Below, one piece after another: positions 18,893 through 24,475 of a DNA stretch of 24,475 nucleotides. The translations under genes and the position numbers were made by a program. This DNA comes from FEB-35 sp050263095 (GTDB lineage: Bacteria; Desulfobacterota; Deferrimicrobia; Deferrimicrobiales; Deferrimicrobiaceae). The DNA lies in assembly GCA_050263095.1 (NCBI GenBank), contig JBLNEW010000072.1, forward strand, positions 1-24,475, read 5' to 3'. How positions within the stretch are numbered: the stretch's first letter is position 1; every line of letters starts with the position of its first letter. The notes under the pieces were generated by a model. That model had not been told where the DNA came from and did not search any database. It saw only the letters and a list, made by a program, of their open reading frames with translations.

Positions 18893-19183
18893 ATGAGCAG
18901 AAGGTACGACGTTAACATCGCCGGCTACTCGCTGACCGTGAAGACGGAACGGTCGGCCGAGCATATGGAGCGCCTCAGCGAACTGCTCAACCAGAGGGTG
19001 CGCGAGGTGCAGAAGTCGGGCGCGACCGCGAATTATCTCAACGTGGTCATGCTGGCGGCGATGAAGCTGGCAGACGAGGTGTTGGAGCTCAGGGGCGAGC
19101 GGGAAGACGAAAAGAGGAGTTTCGAGCGCAAGAGCCGGGACCTGCTCGACACGTTGGAAAGCGCGCTCAAGGAAAGGGGTTGA
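18893..19183 (+). CDS. zapA: Cell division protein ZapA
   Basis: ZapA binds and bundles FtsZ protofilaments at midcell. The 96-residue protein has the family N-terminal globular region (YDVNIAGYSLTVKTERSAEHMERLSELLNQRVREV), then NYLNVVMLAAMKLADEVLEL and a C-terminal coiled coil. Length is standard. ATG 18893 has AAGGGG close upstream. It is followed 12 bases later by 6S RNA and then the 5-formyl-THF cyclo-ligase gene, the known conserved zapA-ssrS-fthFS order. Confidence 0.92.
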   Translation: MSRRYDVNIAGYSLTVKTERSAEHMERLSELLNQRVREVQKSGATANYLNVVMLAAMKLADEVLELRGEREDEKRSFERKSRDLLDTLESALKERG

Positions 19184-19195
19184 CGGGGCTGATCG

Positions 19196-19372
19196 GCCCC
19201 TGCAGTGCGCGTGATTGGCGGGAGAGTTTGAGCCAACACATGACGAAAGGGATCCCTTCCCGCCGGCGGTGAGCACGCCCCGAAGGGGGAAGCCTGAAAC
19301 CGGCGTATCCAGGGAGCCCACCTGGTGAAAACCAGGTTCGACTCAAACGCCGACACGGCACAGGGCAGGGGC
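19196..19372 (+). ncRNA. ssrS: 6S RNA
   Basis: 6S RNA mimics an open promoter and sequesters the housekeeping sigma factor-RNA polymerase holoenzyme as growth slows. The ends pair: GCCCCTGC (19196-19203) with GCAGGGGC (19365-19372). The closing stem continues through GTGC/GCAC and GTTTGAG/CTCAAAC. The 3' half holds the recognisable GGTGAGCACG...GAAGCCTGAAAC pattern and a CACCTGGTGAAAACCAGGT-type hairpin, both like E. coli 6S RNA. At ~177 bases the size is normal. Position between zapA and 5-formyl-THF cyclo-ligase is the classic ssrS location. The ends are estimated from base pairing and may be off by several bases. Confidence 0.88.
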
Positions 19373-19576
19373 TTTTCCCGTAATTTTCCGCGGGACCCCG
19401 CGTTTATATAGATTCGGGCGGCAGGACAAGGTTTTTACTACGTTCGACCACGAATAAGGTTCGGTCGTTTCGCCATAGAGGACTTTCGGTAGCGTCGCGA
19501 GGTCGCGCGTTTCCTTACCTCGCCTTATTCGCGGTTCCTGCCTGCCTCCTTTATCCCGTTTTCCGGTAGGTCGTTC
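19373..19576. other. Non-coding region after 6S RNA with inverted repeats
   Basis: About 200 bases with no supportable gene. A hairpin CGCGG-GACC-CCGCG (19389-19402) followed by TTTATATA may terminate 6S RNA transcripts. Further on, a 12-base inverted repeat with one mismatch (CCACGAATAAGG ending at 19459; CCTTATTCGCGG from 19523) encloses about 63 bases that include a CGCG-AGGT-CGCG hairpin. I do not recognise the class. The last bases hold GGTAGG, the likely ribosome-binding site of the next gene. Confidence 0.55.
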
Positions 19577-20185
19577 ATGCTTGTCGCAGAGCGCAAGGCC
19601 CAGCTTCGCCGGACCGAACGCAACCGCGTGCGCCTGTGCGCGCACGGGAAAGAGCTCGCGGAGAAAAGCGCCGCGGCCCAGAACCGGTTCCTCGCCGCAT
19701 TCCCGCCCATCCCGGGCGGAAGGGTGGCATTGTATGCGGCCGTGGACGGCGAGGTGGGGACGGAGTGCATCCGGTCCCGATACCTCTCTGCGGGCGCGAT
19801 CCTTTATTACCCGCGGGTCATGGAAGACGGCAACCTGTCCTTTTACCCCGACGGGGGCGACGACGGCTGGGTGCGGGGAAAGTACGGACTTTTGGAGCCG
19901 CTGATCCGTCCGGGGGTCGCCGGCATGCGCGGCGGATTCGACCTGGTCGTCGTTCCCGGGATGGCGTTCGACTCCAAGGGCAGGCGCCTGGGAAGAGGGT
20001 ACGGGTATTACGACCGGTTCCTGTCCGGCCTCTCCGGGTCGGCCGTGACCGTGGGACTTGCGTATTCCATGCAGCTGCTGCCGGAAGTCCCGGTGGACGA
20101 CCGGGACGTCCCGGTGGACGTCGTGGTGACGGAGGACGCGGTCCTCCGGGCGCCCCGAGAGCACCTTGATCGACACATAAAATAG
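19577..20185 (+). CDS. 5-formyltetrahydrofolate cyclo-ligase
   Basis: This enzyme converts 5-formyl-THF to 5,10-methenyl-THF with ATP and recovers folate for one-carbon metabolism. The 202-residue protein has the basic N-terminal helix (RRTERNRVRLCAHGKELAEK) and the family signature VVPGMAFDSKGRRLGRGYGYYDRFL (about 125-149). It ends with a short strand-rich region (DVPVDVVVTEDAV). Length is normal. ATG 19577 has GGTAGG six bases upstream. It lies downstream of zapA and 6S RNA, as in many proteobacteria, and rny begins 23 bases after its stop. Confidence 0.93.
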   Translation: MLVAERKAQLRRTERNRVRLCAHGKELAEKSAAAQNRFLAAFPPIPGGRVALYAAVDGEVGTECIRSRYLSAGAILYYPRVMEDGNLSFYPDGGDDGWVRGKYGLLEPLIRPGVAGMRGGFDLVVVPGMAFDSKGRRLGRGYGYYDRFLSGLSGSAVTVGLAYSMQLLPEVPVDDRDVPVDVVVTEDAVLRAPREHLDRHIK

Positions 20186-20208
20186 ATGCGGCACCGAGGA
20201 GGATTCCT

Positions 20209-21777
20209 TTGGATACGAACATGATCGTCATTGCGCTGGCCTTTCTCGCGGCCGCGCTCGGCCTGGCCGTGGCGGTTCTTCTCACGAAGAAACGCTCGGC
20301 GGAGGACCGGGTGCGTGCGAGCGAGGCGAAGGCCGAGGAACTTTTACAGAATGCGAGGAAAGAGGCCGAGAACATTCTGAAGGAGGCTACGCTCCAGGCG
20401 AAGGACCACCAGCTCCAGGTGAAGCTCGATTTCGAGCGGGAGACGCGCGACCGCAAGAACGAGATCGCCCAGCTCGAAAAACGGCTCCTGCAGAAGGAGG
20501 ACCAGCTCGACCGCAAGACCGAGGCGCTCGATGCAAGAGCGCTGGAATTCGGCCGCAAGGAGAAGGAGCTTTCCGAATTCTCGAAAAAGCTGGAGGGGCA
20601 GCAGTCGGAGCTTAAGGACGCGCTTCAGAAAGCGGCGGAGAACCTCGAGCGGATCGCCGGAGTGACCGCCGAGCAGGCGAAGGCCGAGCTGGTGGAGCTT
20701 GTCGCCGACGAGGCGAGGATGGAGGCGGGGAGAAAGATACGAGCCATGGACGAGGAGTTCAAGGAGGAAGCCGCCCAGAAGGCCAGGAAGATGATCGCGC
20801 TCTCGGTCCAGCGGTACGCGGCGGACTACGTCGCCGAGCACGTTGTGACCGCCGTGCCGCTCCCCTCCGAGGAGATGAAGGGAAGGATCATCGGCAGGGA
20901 GGGGCGAAACATACGCGCTTTCGAGGCCGCGACCGGGATCGACATAATCATCGACGACACCCCTGAAGCCGTCATCCTCTCGGGATTCAACCCGGTGCGG
21001 CGCGAGGTGGCCCGCATCTCCCTGACCCGCCTGGTGCAGGACGGACGCATACATCCCGCGAGGATCGAGGAAACGGTGGAGAAGGTGACGAAGGAGGTCG
21101 ACGAACTTGTCCGGGAGGCCGGGGAGCAGGCGCTCTTCGACCTCGGGCTGCACGGGATCCATCCCGAGCTGGTCAAGCTGATCGGCAAGCTGAAATACCG
21201 CACATCGTACGGCCAGAACATCTACACCCACTCGCTCGAGGTGGCGTTCCTGTGCGGGATGATCGCCTCGGAACTCGGGCTTTCCACGAAGATCGCCAAG
21301 CGGGCGGGGCTGCTCCACGACATCGGCAAGGCGGTCGACCACGAGATCGAGGGGCCACACGCCCTTATCGGGGCGGACCTGGCGAAGAAGTACGGGGAGC
21401 CGGTTCGGGTCGTGCACGCCATCGCGGCGCACCACGAGGACGAGTCGCCGCACGACATACTCCCGATCCTCGTCCAGGCGGCGGACGCCCTTTCCGGCGC
21501 CCGTCCCGGGGCGCGGCGTGAGATGCTTGCGAACTACCTCAAGCGGCTGGAGGACCTGGAGAAGATCGCGAAGTCGTTCGCGGGCGTCGAGAAGTCCTAC
21601 GCCATACAGGCCGGGCGGGAGATCCGCATCATCGTCGAGAACCAGAAGATCAGCGACGACGCCGCCACGATCCTGGCGCGGGATATCGCCAAGAAGATCG
21701 AGACCGAGCTGTCTTATCCCGGCCAGATCAGGGTCACGGTCATCCGGGAAACCCGGGCGGTCGAGTACGCGAAGTAA
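20209..21777 (+). CDS. rny: Ribonuclease Y
   Basis: RNase Y is a membrane-anchored endoribonuclease that starts decay of many mRNAs. The 522-residue protein has an N-terminal membrane helix (about 5-25), a long charged coiled coil (about 30-200), a KH domain with GRIIGREGRNIRAFE (about 213-280) and an HD domain with LLHDIGKAVDHE (His370, Asp371). The TTG at 20209 is preferred: GAGGAGG sits at 20197-20203, with good spacing to TTG but too far from the in-frame ATG at 20221. ymdB overlaps its stop by one base (TAATG), a pairing found in many bacteria. Confidence 0.96.
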   Translation: MDTNMIVIALAFLAAALGLAVAVLLTKKRSAEDRVRASEAKAEELLQNARKEAENILKEATLQAKDHQLQVKLDFERETRDRKNEIAQLEKRLLQKEDQLDRKTEALDARALEFGRKEKELSEFSKKLEGQQSELKDALQKAAENLERIAGVTAEQAKAELVELVADEARMEAGRKIRAMDEEFKEEAAQKARKMIALSVQRYAADYVAEHVVTAVPLPSEEMKGRIIGREGRNIRAFEAATGIDIIIDDTPEAVILSGFNPVRREVARISLTRLVQDGRIHPARIEETVEKVTKEVDELVREAGEQALFDLGLHGIHPELVKLIGKLKYRTSYGQNIYTHSLEVAFLCGMIASELGLSTKIAKRAGLLHDIGKAVDHEIEGPHALIGADLAKKYGEPVRVVHAIAAHHEDESPHDILPILVQAADALSGARPGARREMLANYLKRLEDLEKIAKSFAGVEKSYAIQAGREIRIIVENQKISDDAATILARDIAKKIETELSYPGQIRVTVIRETRAVEYAK

Positions 21778-22601
21778 TGTGGGTTCTCTTCTTCGGTGAC
21801 GTCGTGGGCAAGCCGGGCCGGAAGGCCGTGCGGGAGTTCATGTCCCGCATGGGCGGGCGCCGGGACGTCGACCTCGTCGTCGCGAACGGGGAAAACGCCG
21901 CGGGAGGAGTCGGCGTCACCGAGACAGTCGTGCGAGAGCTTTTCGACGCCGGGGTGGACGTTCTGACCAGCGGCAACCACGTCTGGGACAAGCGGGAGGG
22001 GCTGTCCCTCCTCCAGGGGGAGGGACGCGTCCTGCGACCGGCGAATTATCCGCCCGGGGCGGACGGCCGCGGATGGGGCGTCTTCAACGGCCGCAGCGGC
22101 GCTCCGTACGCCGTCGTCTCGCTGATCGGGAGGGTGTTCATGGGGCAGTACGACTGCCCCTTCCGCTGGATGGATGCCGAGCTTCCCGGAATCCGGCGGA
22201 AGGCGGCCGCGATCATCGTGGATTTCCACGCGGAGGCGACATCCGAAAAGAGAGCGATGGCGTTCCACCTGGACGGCAGGGTGGCGGCCATCGCCGGCAC
22301 GCACACGCACGTACAGACCGTGGACGCGCAGGTGCTGCCGGGGGGAACGGGGTACGTCACGGACGCGGGGATGTGCGGCTCCTCGCCGTCGGTGATCGGC
22401 ATGGACCCGAAGGGAGTGCTGCGCCGCTTCCTCCTGCAGGTTCCCACCCGGTTCGAGGTGGCCGCCGGGGAGCCGGAGGCCGCGGGGGTGTTTTTCGACA
22501 TCGACGCCTCGAGCGGCGTCTGCAGGGCGGTCGAGTCTTTTGTCATGACGGAATCACGGATGAGGAGCGCGGACGAATGGAAGAGATTCTCAAGTCCCTG
22601 A
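21777..22601 (+). CDS. ymdB: YmdB-family metallophosphoesterase (TIGR00282)
   Basis: This 274-residue protein belongs to the YmdB family of two-metal phosphoesterases; the studied members act on 2',3'-cyclic nucleotides and influence RNase Y-linked gene expression. Likely metal ligands are all visible: D8 (FFGDVVGKPG), E39 (NGENAAGG), N67 and H68 (SGNHVWD), H151 (DFHAE), and H176 and H178 (GTHTHVQT). The start overlaps the rny stop, and its 3' end overlaps tyrS by 25 bases. Coupling with rny suggests a joint RNA-metabolism role, which is inference from conserved context. Confidence 0.92.
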   Translation: MWVLFFGDVVGKPGRKAVREFMSRMGGRRDVDLVVANGENAAGGVGVTETVVRELFDAGVDVLTSGNHVWDKREGLSLLQGEGRVLRPANYPPGADGRGWGVFNGRSGAPYAVVSLIGRVFMGQYDCPFRWMDAELPGIRRKAAAIIVDFHAEATSEKRAMAFHLDGRVAAIAGTHTHVQTVDAQVLPGGTGYVTDAGMCGSSPSVIGMDPKGVLRRFLLQVPTRFEVAAGEPEAAGVFFDIDASSGVCRAVESFVMTESRMRSADEWKRFSSP

Positions 22602-23785
22602 AGCGCGGCGCCGTCGACGTCATAGCGGCGGAGGAGCTCGAGCGCAAGCTTCTCCGATCCGGGAAGGAGGGGCGTCCGCTGCGCGTCAAGGCGGGCTTCG
22701 ATCCCACGGCGCCCGACCTGCATCTGGGCCACACCGTCCTCATACAGAAGCTCAAGCACTTCCAGGAAGCCGGCCATCGCGTGGTCTTCCTGATAGGCGA
22801 CTTCACGGGAATGATCGGCGATCCCACCGGGAAGGCCGAGACGCGCAAGGTGCTGACGCGCGAGGACGTCGAGCGCAACGCCGCCACCTACAAGGAGCAG
22901 ATATTCAAGATCCTCGACCCATCGGGAACCGAGGTGCGGTTCAATTCCGAATGGCTATCGGGGCTGCCCATAGAGGAGCTCGTCAGGATCGCCGCGCAGA
23001 TGACGGTGGCGCGGATGCTGGAACGGGACGACTTCCGCAGGCGGTACGAAGGCGAGCGCCCGATTTCGATCCACGAGTTCCTGTATCCGCTGTTCCAGGG
23101 GTACGACTCGGTCGCCCTTCGCGCGGACGTCGAGCTGGGCGGGACCGACCAGAAGTTCAACCTCCTCGTGGGCCGCGACCTGCAGCGGGTGTACGGGCAG
23201 GAGCCGCAGGTAGTGATGACGACGCCTTTGCTCGTGGGCCTGGACGGCGTGAACAAGATGAGCAAGAGCCTCGGCAATTACGTCGGCATAACCGAGCCGC
23301 CGGAAACCATATTCGGGAAGATGATGTCGATCTCCGACGACCTTATGCTCAAGTATTACGAGCTGCTCTCCGACGTAAGCGTCAGCGGGCTGGAGGAGCT
23401 TAAAAGAAGCCTTGGGGACGGCAGCCGGCACCCGATGGATGCCAAGGTATCGCTCGCGGGGGAGATCGTCGCGCGCTTCCACGGAAGCAAGGCCGCGCGG
23501 GATGCGGAAGAAGGGTTCCGCAGGAGATTTTCCGGCAAGGAGTTCCCCGAGGATGCGCGCAGGGTGCCTGGGAGCGCCCTGGCCGGCAAGACCGACCTTG
23601 CGTCGGTAGTATCGATGGTTTCGGCGTCGTTCACCTCCAAGTCCGCAGTGCGAAGGCTCATCGAGCAGGGAGGGCTGGAAGTAAACGGCGAGAAGGCGGC
23701 GGATCCCGCCAGGCAGATAGTGCCGGAAGGCGAAATACGCCTGAAAATCGGCAAGAAAGAGTTCGTGATCGTAACCTTCGGCTAG
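22577..23785 (+). CDS. tyrS: Tyrosyl-tRNA synthetase
   Basis: This class I synthetase charges tRNA-Tyr. The 402-residue protein has the HIGH-type motif HLGH at 49-52 in DPTAPDLHLGHTVLIQKL, the KMSKS loop at 227-231, and LGGTDQKFNLLVGRDLQ between them. A C-terminal S4 RNA-binding domain runs from about 335 (KSAVRRLIEQGGLEVNGEKAADPARQI). The sequence type is that of the TyrZ-like branch. ATG 22577 has AGGAG at 22563-22567 and lies within the end of ymdB. It is the last gene before the rRNA promoter region; no clear terminator lies between. Confidence 0.95.
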   Translation: MEEILKSLKRGAVDVIAAEELERKLLRSGKEGRPLRVKAGFDPTAPDLHLGHTVLIQKLKHFQEAGHRVVFLIGDFTGMIGDPTGKAETRKVLTREDVERNAATYKEQIFKILDPSGTEVRFNSEWLSGLPIEELVRIAAQMTVARMLERDDFRRRYEGERPISIHEFLYPLFQGYDSVALRADVELGGTDQKFNLLVGRDLQRVYGQEPQVVMTTPLLVGLDGVNKMSKSLGNYVGITEPPETIFGKMMSISDDLMLKYYELLSDVSVSGLEELKRSLGDGSRHPMDAKVSLAGEIVARFHGSKAARDAEEGFRRRFSGKEFPEDARRVPGSALAGKTDLASVVSMVSASFTSKSAVRRLIEQGGLEVNGEKAADPARQIVPEGEIRLKIGKKEFVIVTFG

Positions 23786-23810
23786 GTTCGCCCACGGGGC
23801 GTATTTACGC

Positions 23811-23839
23811 TTGCATCCTGCCGGCCGTTCGGCTATATT
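23811..23839 (+). promoter_or_regulatory. rRNA operon promoter P1 (candidate)
   Basis: TTGCAT (23811-23816), 17 bases, TATATT (23834-23839), matching the consensus at 4/6 and 5/6. It is the most distal of three candidates ahead of the 16S gene. A GC-rich hairpin AACTCCC-GCGG-GGGAGTT (23843-23860) lies right at its expected transcription start. Confidence 0.55.
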
Positions 23840-23858
23840 CCCAACTCCCGCGGGGGAG

Positions 23859-23888
23859 TTGAAGCGCCGATTCCTGCGGCGTTACAAT
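23859..23888 (+). promoter_or_regulatory. rRNA operon promoter P2 (candidate)
   Basis: TTGAAG (23859-23864), 18 bases, TACAAT (23883-23888), matching the consensus at 4/6 and 5/6. The -35 touches the end of the hairpin at 23843-23860. Confidence 0.4.
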
Positions 23889-23895
23889 GAATGGT

Positions 23896-23930
23896 GGGAA
23901 GGCGTGAATTCTTCCCTGAAATTGGGAATT
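23896..23930 (+). other. Mutually exclusive small hairpins in the rRNA leader
   Basis: CTTCCC (23911-23916) can pair with GGGAAG upstream (23896-23901), while the overlapping TTCCC (23912-23916) can pair with GGGAA downstream (23924-23928). Only one of the two can form at a time. They would be in the transcript only if P1 or P2 is used. Confidence 0.35.
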
Positions 23931-23935
23931 ACCCC

Positions 23936-23964
23936 TTGACACCGTTTTTGCTCTTTCGTATAGT
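23936..23964 (+). promoter_or_regulatory. rRNA operon promoter P3 (strongest candidate)
   Basis: A perfect TTGACA (23936-23941) is followed after exactly 17 bases by TATAGT (23959-23964; 5/6). Transcription would start near 23971, about 97 bases ahead of mature 16S. Its spacer contains TGCTCTTT (23949-23956), which resembles boxA. Confidence 0.8.
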
Positions 23965-24005
23965 TACAAGTCTGCCTTGAGGGCACCCCTCCGGGCGAAT
24001 CGGCG

Positions 24006-24020
24006 GATCTTTGAAAACTG
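24006..24020 (+). promoter_or_regulatory. boxA-like rRNA antitermination site
   Basis: GATCTTTGAAAACTG in the 16S leader closely resembles the TGTTCTTTGAAAACT boxA of rrn leaders, where NusB and NusE (S10) bind to keep RNA polymerase processive. Its location between promoter P3 and 16S fits. Confidence 0.65.
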
Positions 24021-24067
24021 AACAGGGAATGCAGAAGGTGCGTGTAGGATCCTGTCTTTTCCGTTTT

Positions 24068-24475
24068 TAAGTGGAGAGTTTGATCCTGGCTCAGAACGAA
24101 CGCTGGCGGCGTGCTTAACACATGCAAGTCGAGCGCGAAAGGGAGGGGCAACTCTCCCGAGTAGAGCGGCGCACGGGTGAGTAACGCGTGGGTAACCTAC
24201 CCCCGGGCGGGGGATAACTACTCGAAAGGGTGGCTAATACCGCATGAGACCACGGGGTCTTCGGACCTTGAGGCCAAAGGCGGCGCCGGCTTGCCGGCGC
24301 TGTCACCTGGGGATGGGCCCGCGTACGATTAGCTTGTTGGCAGGGTAACGGCCTACCAAGGCTACGATCGTTAGCTGGTCTGAGAGGATGGCCAGCCACA
24401 CTGGAACTGAAACACGGTCCAGACTCCTACGGGAGGCAGCAGTGAGGAATATTGCGCAATGGGGGAAACCCTGAC
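24068..24475 (+). rRNA. 16S ribosomal RNA (5' part, cut by window end)
   Basis: The universal 5' region AGAGTTTGATCCTGGCTCAG is at 24075-24094 (E. coli 8-27). This places base 1 near 24068. Conserved blocks follow in order: GAACGCTGGCGGCGTGCTTAA, ACACATGCAAGTCGAGCG, GTGAGTAACGCGTGGGTAA, GGCTAATACCGCATGA, GGTCTGAGAGGATGGCCAG, ACTGAAACACGGTCCAGAC, TCCTACGGGAGGCAGCAGTG and GAATATTGCGCAATGGGGG. About 408 of roughly 1550 bases are present. The sequence looks proteobacterial of delta type; a database search would place it. The gene is co-directional with all protein genes in the window. Confidence 0.98.

Noticed and set aside
19343..20194. Minus-strand frame of about 283 codons running from the formyl-THF ligase gene into the region after 6S RNA
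   Set aside because: Most of it is antisense to a confident gene, and the remainder shows no domain or start signal of its own.
23843..23860. AACTCCC-GCGG-GGGAGTT hairpin as terminator of tyrS
   Set aside because: No T tract follows, and the sequence after it forms part of another promoter candidate.

Overview
The window is a compact, GC-rich, almost entirely plus-strand stretch of core bacterial chromosome. It runs from the end of a 2-oxoacid:ferredoxin oxidoreductase operon to the first ~400 bases of a 16S rRNA gene. The gene content suggests a deltaproteobacterium-like (Desulfuromonadota/Desulfobacterota-type) anaerobe: a Kor-type ferredoxin oxidoreductase, pyruvate phosphate dikinase, two-subunit glycyl-tRNA synthetase, SMC, FtsY, RNase Y with YmdB, and a zapA/6S RNA/5-formyl-THF cyclo-ligase cluster. 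The lineage is inference from gene content and the general look of the partial 16S; I could not search it. No phage, transposase, CRISPR array or defence gene is visible.

Layout. 1-1720: korB (5' truncated), korC and ndk, tightly coupled and closed by an intrinsic terminator at 1747-1789. 1804-6164: rlmN, mtnP (with its own likely promoter inside the end of rlmN), a TPR lipoprotein, a RodZ-like membrane protein and recO, mostly overlapping. 6191-12074: a promoter with a palindrome, then glyQ, glyS and ppdK, closed by a textbook terminator. 12078-18503: a strong promoter, smc, a 180-bp structured inverted-repeat element, ftsY and a Na/Pi-cotransporter-like gene. 18543-19372: a zapB-like gene, zapA and 6S RNA with two candidate promoters. 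19373-19576: an unexplained non-coding stretch. 19577-23785: 5-formyl-THF cyclo-ligase, rny, ymdB and tyrS. 23811-24475: a multi-promoter rRNA leader and the start of 16S.

How the genes fit together. The set covers translation and RNA metabolism (glyQS, tyrS, rlmN, rny, 6S RNA, 16S), chromosome and division biology (smc, ftsY, zapA, zapB-like, RodZ-like) and anaerobic central carbon metabolism (korBC, ppdK). Linkage of 6S RNA to zapA and the formyl-THF ligase, and of rny to ymdB, are known conserved arrangements.

The most interesting points are: (i) the 180-bp hairpin element between smc and ftsY, whose right arm supplies the ftsY start codon; (ii) a four-cysteine zinc-ribbon-like insert in the C-terminal domain of pyruvate phosphate dikinase; (iii) the unexplained 200-base region after 6S RNA; and (iv) the layered rRNA promoter region. 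I see no wholly new multi-gene system here.
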